Assembly: GCF_014202215.1 (NCBI RefSeq)
Contig: NZ_JACHGB010000003.1
Span: forward strand, 248,001-312,000
Length of the DNA stretch: 64,000 nucleotides
Direction of reading: 5' to 3'
Source: Quisquiliibacterium transsilvanicum
Lineage (GTDB): Bacteria > Pseudomonadota > Gammaproteobacteria > Burkholderiales > Burkholderiaceae_E
Positions within the stretch are counted from its first letter, which is position 1. Each line of letters starts with the position of its first letter. Of this stretch, positions 1 through 8,671 are shown in pieces. A program made the translations under genes and the position numbers. The notes below the pieces were generated by a model. The model was not told the DNA's origin and searched no databases. It saw only the letters and a program-made list of their open reading frames with translations.

Positions 1-2
1 GC

Positions 3-584
3 AAGGGAGACACGGGTGCGCAAGGCCCTACGGGTGCCGCCGGTGCCACCGGCCCGCAAGGCCCCGAGGGTCCACAAGGCCCGGTTGGCCCCCAGGGTCC
101 GCAAGGCCCGACGGGCGCCACGGGCCCAGCTGGCCCGCAAGGTCTCACTGGCCCGCAGGGTCCGCAGGGCCCGGCGGGTGCAGGCCTCGATGCCAACACG
201 GACGGGCAGGCGCGGTCGCTGGGCATTGGCACGACGCCTTCGGGCGTGGCGGGCGAGATTCGTGCGACCAACAACATCACCGCCTACTACTCGGACGATC
301 GCCTGAAGACCCGGCTGGGAGGCATTGAGCACGCGCTGGCCAAAGTCTGCACCCTCAGCGGCTTTTACTACGAGGCGAACGAGGCCGCGCAGGTGCTGGG
401 CTACGAGGTGAAGCGCGAGGTCGGCGTGTCGGCCCAGGCGGTGCAGGCGGTGCTGCCCGAGGTGGTGGCGCCGGCGCCGATTGATGACCGGTATCTGACG
501 GTGCGCTACGAGCGCCTGGTGGCACTGCTCATCGAGGCCATAAAGGAGCTGAAGGCCGAGGTCGATGCGCTGAAGGGGGTGTGA
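3..584 (+). CDS. Phage tail fibre, collagen-like with C-terminal S74-type chaperone domain (5' partial)
   Basis: The reading frame is open from the window edge, so the N-terminus is missing. The first ~60 visible codons are uninterrupted Gly-X-Y collagen triplets rich in GPQ, GPT and GAT, which in phage fibres form a trimeric stalk. After a short linker the C-terminal ~110 residues carry [16 protein letters not shown], the signature of the peptidase S74 intramolecular chaperone that trimerises and then cleaves itself from fibres; a helical, Lys/Glu-rich end follows. The role is probably host recognition or fibre assembly at the virion surface. The next gene begins after one base. The domain call is confident; the receptor is unknown. 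Confidence 0.85.
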   Translation, partial: KGDTGAQGPTGAAGATGPQGPEGPQGPVGPQGPQGPTGATGPAGPQGLTGPQGPQGPAGAGLDANTDGQARSLGIGTTPSGVAGEIRATNNITAYYSDDRLKTRLGGIEHALAKVCTLSGFYYEANEAAQVLGYEVKREVGVSAQAVQAVLPEVVAPAPIDDRYLTVRYERLVALLIEAIKELKAEVDALKGV

Positions 585-585
585 C

Positions 586-1580
<995 letters not shown>

Positions 1581-1584
<4 letters not shown>

Positions 1585-2183
1585 GTGACATCGAGTACAC
1601 CTACGAAGTTGTCAACGTCGACGCGTATGCGAAGGCGATGGAGATCGCCTACACATCCCCGGGGCGCCAGACCATGCTCATTGGGACACGATTGCCATAT
1701 GCCGGCGAATCGGTGGACGTCATCGCAAAGATGTATGCGCCAGTCGCATACTGGCGCGAGCAGGAGGCAGAAGTCGTCATCCCGGAGCTTGGCGCTTTCG
1801 GGTCATCTGTTAACGGGTCTCAATCAGTTCCAGTAACGCTTGACGAAGCCAAGGCCGCGAAGCTCGCCGAGATCGCTGCCGCCCGTTACGAGCGCGAGGT
1901 GAGCGGCACCGTGCTGAACGGCAATCCGGTGGACACCGACCGCGAGATGCAGTCGAAGATCGCCGGGGCCATGGCCGCTTTTCAAGCCGGGTTCATCACG
2001 TCGGTGGACTGGAAGTTCGGCGGCACCACCTTTGTGACGCTGACCGGGGAGCAGGTGCAGGCGATTGCCCGCGCTGTCACCCAGCACGTGCAGGAGTGCT
2101 TCACCTGGGAGCGCTTCATGGTCGAGCGCGTGAACGCCGCGGCCACCGTCGAAGAGGTCAACGCGATCGTGGTGGAGGCGTGA
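1581..2183 (+). CDS. Phage tail-associated protein with DUF4376-like domain
   Basis: The protein has 200 residues from ATG 1581, which overlaps the previous stop as ATGA; this coupling recurs in the cassette and decides the start over an upstream in-frame codon at 1545. The C-terminal half (EAKAAKLAEIAAARYEREVSG, broken here as a long helix; then VDTDREMQSKIAGA and a WERFMVERVNAA segment) matches the DUF4376 pattern found at the end of tail-fibre or tail-fibre-assembly proteins. The N-terminal ~75 residues are unassigned. An accessory role in fibre assembly is inferred from position only. Confidence 0.6.
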
Positions 2184-2185
2184 CC

Positions 2186-2818
2186 GTGGGGCCGAACCGC
2201 AAGCCGCCGGTGCTGTCGCACCACCTGAAGCTGGAGCAGGGTGCCGTGCCGGACACCTGGCCGGACGTGACCGCTTTTGCCGAGTGGTACCTGTCGGCCG
2301 GGATGCCCATGATGATCCCGAGCGACTACGAGATTTTCTTGTCGGACGACGCATCGGCCATGTGCCTGTTCCGCAAGGGCCAGTTCCAGGTCGAGCTGTA
2401 CATGGTCTACCCCGGGCCGCTGGTGCCCATCCACGAACACCCGGACGTGGAGGTCATCAAGTACTACTCGGGCACCTTCGACCACATCGAGGGCGGACGG
2501 TTTGTGCGCCAACGCAAGGCCGAGGGCCGGCCGGTGCTCAAGAAGGGCGAGGCCCACGGCGCCGGTTTTCAGCTCCAGGGCGAGAAGGGCGGCTTCGCGC
2601 TGTTCGCCTTCCAGCACTGGGCGCCCGACCTGAAGCCCTGCACCGTGGCCGCGCGTTGGAAGGGCAAGACCGTTGGCCCCAAGCAGGAGGCGCTGATCCG
2701 CCGGTTCTACCCGGACGCCTATGTGGTGGAGGGCTACGCCGACGTGACGCGCCGCATGTCGGACCCGGAGGGCTTCGCCTACCGCAGTTCCGGCGCCATT
2801 CCAGTGAGCCAGCTATGA
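2186..2818 (+). CDS. Phage protein with cupin-like fold (first of two)
   Basis: The protein has about 210 residues. Two GTG codons are possible, at 2180 and 2186; GGAGG at 2174-2178 gives good spacing to 2186, which is used here, although 2180 would give a GTGA overlap with the previous stop. A central segment, YPGPLVPIHEHPDVEVIKYY, has the HxH plus acidic pattern of a cupin metal site, followed by beta-rich sequence with conserved glycines. The substrate is unknown. It lies in the tail/accessory module directly before a second cupin gene (ATGA overlap), so the two products may work together or form a mixed oligomer. Confidence 0.55.
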   Translation: MGPNRKPPVLSHHLKLEQGAVPDTWPDVTAFAEWYLSAGMPMMIPSDYEIFLSDDASAMCLFRKGQFQVELYMVYPGPLVPIHEHPDVEVIKYYSGTFDHIEGGRFVRQRKAEGRPVLKKGEAHGAGFQLQGEKGGFALFAFQHWAPDLKPCTVAARWKGKTVGPKQEALIRRFYPDAYVVEGYADVTRRMSDPEGFAYRSSGAIPVSQL

Positions 2819-3186
2819 CCTACAACGGACCGGACATCAAGATCGGCTGCGTGGCCAATCTGTTCTCGCGCATGATGCACTTCGCCAAGGCGGGGCAGGT
2901 GGAGGAGGGGCACGCGCACCCGTTCGACCACCTGACCCTGCTGGCCGCCGGCGCGCTGCGCGTGACCGTGGAGGGCAAGACGACGGACTTCAAGGCGCCG
3001 CACATGCTCTACATCAAGGCCGAGCACCAGCACGAGCTGGAGGCCCTGGAAGACGGCACGGTGGCTTACTGCATCCACGCGCTGCGCGACAAGAACGGCT
3101 CGGGCGACATCATCGACCCGTCGATGGTCCCGGCAGGCGTGACGCCGCGTGACTTCGCGCAGGAGGTTGTATGCGTGAAGCCATGA
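2815..3186 (+). CDS. Small phage cupin protein (second of two)
   Basis: This 123-residue single-domain cupin starts at ATG 2815, overlapping the preceding stop (ATGA). The residues GHAHPFDHLTLLAAGALRV form cupin motif 1 (two His spaced by one, then Gly after the strand), and YIKAEHQHELEAL resembles motif 2 with its His. Such folds bind a divalent metal and small ligands or sugars. Phage homologues often sit near tail genes without assigned function. It could equally be a structural decoration; no catalytic assignment is possible from sequence. Confidence 0.6.
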   Translation: MTYNGPDIKIGCVANLFSRMMHFAKAGQVEEGHAHPFDHLTLLAAGALRVTVEGKTTDFKAPHMLYIKAEHQHELEALEDGTVAYCIHALRDKNGSGDIIDPSMVPAGVTPRDFAQEVVCVKP

Positions 3187-3461
3187 CCGCCTACCTGTAC
3201 CACCTGCTGATCGCACTGGACCAGTTGGCCAACGCGATCCTGTTCGGGCACGCCGACGAAACCCTGTCGTCGCGCGCCTGGCGCGTGGAGCAGAAGGGGC
3301 GCCTGTGGGGCATCGTCCTGCGCCCCGTGATCGACATGACCTTTCTGGTCATCACGCTCGGTGCCGACCGGCACCACTGTCAAAGCAGCTTCGAGAGCGA
3401 GCGACTACGCAAGCAGTTGCCCGCGGAGTTCAGCGCCGAAGCCTCCAAGGGGACTCAATGA
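3171..3461 (+). CDS. Small conserved phage protein of unknown function
   Basis: The protein has 96 residues. AGGAGG at 3161-3166 supports ATG 3171, although ATG 3183 would give the ATGA overlap typical of neighbouring genes. The sequence begins with a hydrophobic helix (YLYHLLIALDQLANAILFG), has a central ADETLSSRAWR segment and a second hydrophobic stretch (LRPVIDMTFLVITLG). A membrane or membrane-proximal location is plausible. It is unrelated to the holin at 18266. It sits between the cupin pair and a second small hydrophobic protein. Confidence 0.55.
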   Translation: MREAMTAYLYHLLIALDQLANAILFGHADETLSSRAWRVEQKGRLWGIVLRPVIDMTFLVITLGADRHHCQSSFESERLRKQLPAEFSAEASKGTQ

Positions 3462-3679
3462 CCGACAGACATTACGGCGGCCAGGAGCGCCGCAAGACGC
3501 CACATCTGACCGACGAGCAGATCGAGGAAATTGCCGAGCGCGCGGCCGAAGTCGCGCTGAACAAGGTGTACACGGAGGTCGGCAAGAACGTCCTGAAGAA
3601 GCTGGCCTGGTTGACGGGTGCGGCCGTCGTGGCCCTGGCCACCTGGCTGTCGAGCCACGGCGCGTTTCCGAAAGGCTGA
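3458..3679 (+). CDS. Small phage protein with C-terminal membrane segment
   Basis: This 73-residue protein starts at ATG 3458 overlapping the previous stop (ATGA). It has a charged N-terminal half with an acidic helix (DEQIEEIAERAAEVAL) and one C-terminal hydrophobic segment (LAWLTGAAVVALATWLSS). The topology, with a soluble N-terminal helix and single anchor, resembles small phage membrane proteins of unknown role. It could assist lysis, but the recognisable lysis pair lies 14 kb downstream, so no function is assigned. Confidence 0.5.
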   Translation: MTDRHYGGQERRKTPHLTDEQIEEIAERAAEVALNKVYTEVGKNVLKKLAWLTGAAVVALATWLSSHGAFPKG

Positions 3680-3682
3680 GCC

Positions 3683-4390
3683 ATGAACGGACTGAGCGAA
3701 CGCCACCGGACACTGGGCGAGCTGATGACCGAGCTGCGGGCGCGGCTGGGCTTCATGACGCAAGGCTCTGCGGCCCAGGGCAACGAGGCCACGATCAAGA
3801 GCTTTTTGCAGGAGGCGCACGACTACGTGTACGGCGAGCTGGAGCCGCCCGTCCTGCGCAAGAAGGCGACGATCGCCCTTGAAGCCGGCGCCTACCTGTA
3901 CGACTGGCACAACGACGCCGAGGCCGAGGACATCGACCCCGGGAATGTCCTATCGGTTTGGGTCAAGGCCTCGGACACGATCCGCGATCCGCTGCGTCAG
4001 GGCGTCACCGAGTACGACCGGGCCTTCGAGTCACTGCGCGGTCAGCCGGAGAAATACGACACGCTGAACGGGCAGATTGAGCTGTGGCCAGTGCCGGACC
4101 AGGCCTATGAGCTGGTCATCGAGTACATCGCAGGCAAGAGCCGATTCGAGCAGGCCGGCGACCGGCCCAGCGTGCCCGACCGCCTGGTGTTCCTGTACGC
4201 GCTGGCCAATGCCAAGGCCCACTACCGCCACCCGGACGCCCAGGCTTCGGCCACGAGCTTCCAGAACATGCTGGCGAAGGCCAAGAGCAAGCAGAAGGAG
4301 AACCGGCGGTTCTTCGCCGCAGGCGATGCGCGGCCCGGTGAATCTCAGGTGGTGCGCACGGCCAACGGCGGCTACACCCTGCGGAGCTGA
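3683..4390 (+). CDS. Phage adaptor / head-tail connector-like protein
   Basis: The protein has 235 residues. The N-terminal helix region (TIKSFLQEAHDYVYGELEPP) followed by DWHNDAEAEDIDPGNVLSVWV and the IELWPVPDQAYELVIEYIA segment matches the general pattern of phage adaptor (gp4/gp6/SU10-adaptor-like) proteins, which bind the portal ring and carry the tail hub. The position immediately before the hub/stabilisation gene fits podovirus morphology. The C-terminal part is Lys/Arg-rich and probably lies at a protein or DNA interface. The family call rests on pattern and context. Confidence 0.6.
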   Translation: MNGLSERHRTLGELMTELRARLGFMTQGSAAQGNEATIKSFLQEAHDYVYGELEPPVLRKKATIALEAGAYLYDWHNDAEAEDIDPGNVLSVWVKASDTIRDPLRQGVTEYDRAFESLRGQPEKYDTLNGQIELWPVPDQAYELVIEYIAGKSRFEQAGDRPSVPDRLVFLYALANAKAHYRHPDAQASATSFQNMLAKAKSKQKENRRFFAAGDARPGESQVVRTANGGYTLRS

Positions 4391-4392
4391 CC

Positions 4393-5781
4393 GTGGCGCA
4401 GATCACCTTCGACCGTTTTGATCTGGGCATCGACTTGCGCAAGGGCGCGAGCGTTTCGGACGCGAACCGCCTGCGCGAGATGAAGAACGCCTACGTGACG
4501 ACCGGCCTGGCCACCCGGAAGCGCCCAGGGCTGACGCTGGTGCAGAACCTGGAGCCGGGCACCAAGGGCCTGTTCGCGGCCTTCGGCAAGCTGCACACCT
4601 TTTACTCGCAGGGCACCATCGCGCACGCCAACACCCTGTTCCAGGCGAACCGGGTGACGTTCTCGGGGGACTCGCGCGCGGTGATCGACGTGCCCTATGT
4701 GGACGTGTTCAACGGCTACCTGTATGCGGCGGTGCAGTACGACGGTGGCATCACCGAGCACCACTACCTGGACGGCAGCCCAACGACCCACATTGCGGAC
4801 ACGAACTGCCCGGACAGCGCCGGCGTGGTCAAGGCGGCGTCCAAGCTGTTCGCCGTGGCCGGCGACACGGTGCGCTACAGCAAGACCGGCGACCCGCGCG
4901 ACTGGTCGGCGGCCAACGATGCCGGGTTCCTGCCCACGGGCCTGAACAGCCGCGGCGACCGCGCCGCCAACGCGCTGGGGCTCTACCAGGGCAATCTGGT
5001 GGTGCTGTCGAAGGACGGCGCCCAAGTGTGGCAGGCGGACCCGGACCCGGCCGCGATGCGCCTGCTGGACATCGTGGAGAACGTGGGCACGTCCTTCCCG
5101 CGCAGCGTGGCGTCGGTGGCCGGCGACCTGTACTTCCTGAGCGATTACGGCTTTCGCTCGATCACGACGCTGCAGCTCACCTCGAACCTGGCCGACGTGG
5201 ACGTGGGCTCGCCGATCGACTCGCTGGTGCGCCCGCTGACGCTGGCCGGCGGGATCTCGCCCAAGGCGTTCTACTTTTACGGCACCGGGCAGTACATCTG
5301 CGCGATGGGCGCCGAGATTTTCGTTTACTCGATCTCGCGCACGGCCAAGATCGCCGCGTGGTCGCGCTACGAGCTGCCCGGCACGGTGGATGCCTTCGCC
5401 GAGCTGGGGCAGACGCTCTACATCCGTTCCGGCGATCAGGTCTACAAGCTGGACCCCGAGGTGAATGCCGACCAGGGGCAGGCGTTCGAGGTGGTCCTGC
5501 AGCTGCCCTACATGGACCTGAAGACGCCCGGGCAGCTCAAGCGCCTGTACGGGGCCGACGTGGTGATCGAGGGGCGCTGCGAGTTCTCGGTCGGCTTCGA
5601 TGTGCGCGACGCGACCGCCTTCACCGACCCGGTGAGCCTGCGGGGCAACACCCGCCCGGCCGGCATGGTGCCGGTGGAGTGCTGCGGCACCGAGTTCTCG
5701 CTGAAGTTCCGCAACTTCGACGACAAGCCGTTCCGGCTGGATTCTGTGACCCTCTACTACGACGTGCTGGGGCCCATGTGA
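4393..5781 (+). CDS. Phage tail hub / packaged-DNA stabilisation protein
   Basis: This 462-residue protein starts at GTG 4393, two bases after the adaptor stop. The sequence is beta-rich with repeated blades: ANRLREMKNAYVTTGLATRKRPGL is split by the conserved turn typical of the family, then KLFAVAGDTVRYSKTGDPRDW and the QGNLVVLSKDGAQVWQ segment. That order is characteristic of P22 gp10-like stabilisation or hub proteins that plug the podovirus tail after DNA packaging. Its length is close to the usual ~470 residues. The stop TGA shares its last base with the ATG of the next gene. Confidence 0.7.
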   Translation: MAQITFDRFDLGIDLRKGASVSDANRLREMKNAYVTTGLATRKRPGLTLVQNLEPGTKGLFAAFGKLHTFYSQGTIAHANTLFQANRVTFSGDSRAVIDVPYVDVFNGYLYAAVQYDGGITEHHYLDGSPTTHIADTNCPDSAGVVKAASKLFAVAGDTVRYSKTGDPRDWSAANDAGFLPTGLNSRGDRAANALGLYQGNLVVLSKDGAQVWQADPDPAAMRLLDIVENVGTSFPRSVASVAGDLYFLSDYGFRSITTLQLTSNLADVDVGSPIDSLVRPLTLAGGISPKAFYFYGTGQYICAMGAEIFVYSISRTAKIAAWSRYELPGTVDAFAELGQTLYIRSGDQVYKLDPEVNADQGQAFEVVLQLPYMDLKTPGQLKRLYGADVVIEGRCEFSVGFDVRDATAFTDPVSLRGNTRPAGMVPVECCGTEFSLKFRNFDDKPFRLDSVTLYYDVLGPM

Positions 5782-6227
5782 TGAAGCTGCGCCTGGCCAC
5801 CGTGGAAGACCTGCCCGCCATCTGTGTGCTGGGCCGGCTCATGCACGAGGAATCGACCTTTGCGCCGATGGATTACGACATCGACCGCGTGAAGGAAACG
5901 GTCAGCGACCTGATGGACAAAAGTCAGCTGGTGCTGGTGGCCGAGGATACAAACGGTGAAGTGGTCGGCGGGATTCTGGGCAAGGTGACGCAGAGCTGGT
6001 TCGGCAATGACCTGGTGGCCAACGAGCTGGGCCTGTTCATCCACCCGGATCACCGCGGCGGGATGCTGGCGGCGCGGCTCGTCAAGACCTTTGTGCGCTG
6101 GGCGCGCATGGCTGGGGCCAAGCAGATTCGCCCCGGGGTGATCTCGGGGTGCGATCTGGCCGTCGGGCTGTACGAGCGCTTGGGCTTCCGCAATTGCGGG
6201 GCCACGTTTTTGATGGAAGGGGCCTGA
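5781..6227 (+). CDS. GNAT-family N-acetyltransferase encoded in the virion gene cassette
   Basis: The protein has 148 residues and starts at ATG 5781, sharing a base with the previous stop. The GNAT fold is clear: LRLATVEDLPAICVLG at the start, strand ELGLFIHPDHRGGMLAARLV with the acetyl-CoA pyrophosphate loop (R/Q-x-x-G-x-G/A type, here HRGGML) near residues 88-100, and the YERLGFRNCG end motif. The substrate is unknown; it could be a host or virion protein or a small molecule. Phage acetyltransferases next to structural genes are known, but their targets are mostly undescribed. Confidence 0.75.
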   Translation: MKLRLATVEDLPAICVLGRLMHEESTFAPMDYDIDRVKETVSDLMDKSQLVLVAEDTNGEVVGGILGKVTQSWFGNDLVANELGLFIHPDHRGGMLAARLVKTFVRWARMAGAKQIRPGVISGCDLAVGLYERLGFRNCGATFLMEGA

Positions 6228-6228
6228 A

Positions 6229-6861
6229 ATGGGCGGTGGTGGTGGTGATGGCGGCGCAGCAGCCGCACAGCAGCAAGAGGCGGAACGTCAGGCGCAGATC
6301 AAGGCGGCCACGGACGCGATCAATGCGACGTTCAACGGCAGCGGGCGCGATGCGCTGTACGCGGATCAGCGCGGCGCGGTCTATGACCTGAACAAGATGG
6401 AGGTGGACCGCCAGGCCACCGAGGCTGAGCGCACCAACCGATTCGGGCTGGCCCGTGCCGGTCTGCTGGGTGGATCGGCGCAGGTGGACAGCGTGGCCGA
6501 CATCAACCGGCGCACCAACGAGGGTCTGATGCGCGCCGGCGGCATCGCCGACCAGGCTTCCGCCGACCTGCGCACCGCCGACGAGCAGGCCCGGGCGAAC
6601 CTGATCAGCCTGGCGCAGTCGGGCATCGACACGGGCACGGCGGCATCGCAGGCGCTCAACAGCCTGAAGGTGAACAACGCCAACGCGAGCAGCGCGCGGG
6701 CCGGTGCCACGGTGGGTGGCCTGTTCAACGACCTGGGGCAGGCCTACCTGATGAACCAGGCGAACGCGGGGCGCAGCGCGGCCAACGCGAACCCGAATCA
6801 GCAGCAGTGGTACGGGGTGTCGAGCCCGTCCAAGACCTACGGCGGCACGGTGAGCCGGTAA
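6229..6861 (+). CDS. Probable phage internal/ejection protein, Gly/Ala/Gln-rich
   Basis: This 210-residue protein begins MGGGGGDGG and is rich in Ala, Gln, Asn and Arg with long predicted helices (QQQEAERQAQIKAATDAIN). It has no hydrophobic signal or catalytic motif. Small Ala/Gln-rich helical proteins at this position, after the tail hub and before very large genes, are typical of the first ejected virion protein of podoviruses (compare P22 gp7 and T7 gp14). The role is inferred from composition and place. The downstream gene follows after 11 bases with a strong GGAGG site. Confidence 0.55.
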   Translation: MGGGGGDGGAAAAQQQEAERQAQIKAATDAINATFNGSGRDALYADQRGAVYDLNKMEVDRQATEAERTNRFGLARAGLLGGSAQVDSVADINRRTNEGLMRAGGIADQASADLRTADEQARANLISLAQSGIDTGTAASQALNSLKVNNANASSARAGATVGGLFNDLGQAYLMNQANAGRSAANANPNQQQWYGVSSPSKTYGGTVSR

Positions 6862-6872
6862 GGAGGTAAGTC

Positions 6873-7625
6873 ATGGACCCATTCAGCATAGCCGCCCTGG
6901 TGGCCACGATCGGCGGGGCCGCCATCCAGTACGACGCTGCGCGCAACGCCCAGAAGGCCCAGGAGGCGGCCACGCGCCAGAGCCTGGAGCGCCAGCGCAA
7001 GCTGCAGATGGAGGCCGAGAAAAAGGCCATGGACACGGCCGAGAACTACGAGACCCCCAAGCGCGCAGCCGAGCAGGAGCAGATCGCCGACCAGATCACG
7101 CAGGAGCTGATTGCCCCGGTGAGCGAGAGCCAGGCGATCCGCGCGCAACAGCAGACGACGCAGGGCAACGTGTCGGGCGACTACCAGGCGGCCAAGGCCA
7201 AGAGCGACCTGGAGACGATGAAGGCGGCCGAGCAGCTGGCCCGCCTGCTGGGCAAGACCACCAGCGCCTCGCGCCTGCGCATGAACGAGGGCATCCGTCT
7301 GATGGACGCTGGCATGGATGTGGACCGGCTGGCGAATTTCTCGCGCGGGCAGTACGGCGCCGACCAGATCGCCATCAACGCGGCCGGTCAGGCCGACCCC
7401 GGGCAGATGTTCCTGGGCTCGCTGCTGCAGGGCGTGGGCAGCGCTGGCCTGTCCAGTGGTTCGGGCAGCCTGAGCGCATCGGGCGCCGGCCTCAAGTACG
7501 GCGCCGGCGGCCAGCAGTCGGCCATGCTCGCGGCCCAAGAGGCCGGCATGGGCACGGGCGGGCTGTGGAACTTGGGCGGCGCCGCGCGTGATGGCTTCAA
7601 CAGCTTTGCAAAGGCATTCAAGTGA
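6873..7625 (+). CDS. Probable phage internal virion/ejection protein
   Basis: The protein has 250 residues, preceded by GGAGG at good spacing. An N-terminal hydrophobic helix (FSIAALVATIGGAAIQYDA) leads into a long charged coiled-coil (NAQKAQEAATRQSLERQRKL), with a Gly/Ser/Ala-rich C-terminus. This layout, membrane-seeking N-terminus then coiled-coil, is typical of internal proteins that form the trans-envelope ejection channel. It overlaps the next gene by 4 bases (GTGA). No family-specific residue is identified. Confidence 0.55.
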   Translation: MDPFSIAALVATIGGAAIQYDAARNAQKAQEAATRQSLERQRKLQMEAEKKAMDTAENYETPKRAAEQEQIADQITQELIAPVSESQAIRAQQQTTQGNVSGDYQAAKAKSDLETMKAAEQLARLLGKTTSASRLRMNEGIRLMDAGMDVDRLANFSRGQYGADQIAINAAGQADPGQMFLGSLLQGVGSAGLSSGSGSLSASGAGLKYGAGGQQSAMLAAQEAGMGTGGLWNLGGAARDGFNSFAKAFK

Positions 7626-8671
7626 GCACGACGACACTGATCCGCGATCCGGCCGAGGGCTGGGCGATGGCGGGCCGCTCCATTGCGGGGGGCCTGGGTG
7701 CGCTGCTGCAGGGTGAGGCGGTGCGGCAGAAGGCGCAGCTGGAGACAGAGGGCAAGCAGGCCGACATCTACCACCGCAACATGGCCGGCAACAAGTACGG
7801 CGCCGAGGCCGTGGGCCTGGACCTGACCAATCAGGCACGACAGGCGCCGATCGACCCCGGCCTGCCCGAGTACCTGCAGCAGGCCTTCCGGCTGTTCCAG
7901 GCCACGGGCGACGGCAACATGGAACGCTTTGCCAACGCTGGCACGGCAATCCAGACGCAGGGCATCCGCGACCAGGCGCTGGCCAACGTGGGCGACCTGG
8001 ACCTGATGAACCGCCTGAACACGCTGGCCAAGCCGGGCGAGAGCTACATGCCGTTCAAGGCGGTGGGCGACACCGGTGGCGCCATGGACCAGGCCACGGG
8101 CGAAGGCGTGGTGTTCGATGAGGTGCTGCGCAAGCTGTTTGCCGCCGAGTCCGGCGCGAAGGTGGCGCGCGACCGTGGCGCGGCGAATGCGTCCAACGCT
8201 TCGGCCGGCAAGTACAGCGCCGAGGCCGACATCGAGCGCCAAAAGGCCGAGCGACTGCGCACCACCGGCGCGCTGCCCGGTACCGGCGCCGAGGGCTCGG
8301 AGGGCGCGCTGTCGTCCACGATCCTGCGCACGCTGCAGATCCCGGCGCTGGACGAGAAGGGCCGCCCCGTGCGCAACCCGATCACCGGCGAGCTGGAGAC
8401 CCAGACGGACCAGGCCGCGCTGTCGAATTTCTACGGCTGGGTGTCGGCCAACAACCGGCGCCCGACCGCCACAGCCTTCGCGCAGTGGGAGGCCGCGGGC
8501 CGCCCTGGCGGCAACAAAAGTCCGGCGCCCGCTGCGGGCGGACCAAAAATCGACCCGCAAGCGACGAGCGCCGCCCTGGCGAAGGCCCGGGACGCGATCG
8601 CCAAAGGGGCACCGCGCGACAAAGTGATCGAGCGGCTGCGACAGAACGGAGTTGATCCATCGGGGTTGTAA
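7622..8671 (+). CDS. Probable phage internal virion protein upstream of the giant gene
   Basis: This 349-residue protein starts at GTG 7622, overlapping the previous stop by four bases. The first part (AEGWAMAGRSIAGGLGALLQG) is hydrophobic and glycine-rich, followed by helical Gln/Lys-rich sequence, a KAERLRTTGALPG segment and a C-terminal KARDAIAKGAPRDKVIERLR helix that resembles a short protein-interaction or processing module. The stop is immediately followed by the start of the 2,994-residue gene. It probably forms part of the same ejected complex; this is contextual inference. Confidence 0.5.
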   Translation: MSTTTLIRDPAEGWAMAGRSIAGGLGALLQGEAVRQKAQLETEGKQADIYHRNMAGNKYGAEAVGLDLTNQARQAPIDPGLPEYLQQAFRLFQATGDGNMERFANAGTAIQTQGIRDQALANVGDLDLMNRLNTLAKPGESYMPFKAVGDTGGAMDQATGEGVVFDEVLRKLFAAESGAKVARDRGAANASNASAGKYSAEADIERQKAERLRTTGALPGTGAEGSEGALSSTILRTLQIPALDEKGRPVRNPITGELETQTDQAALSNFYGWVSANNRRPTATAFAQWEAAGRPGGNKSPAPAAGGPKIDPQATSAALAKARDAIAKGAPRDKVIERLRQNGVDPSGL

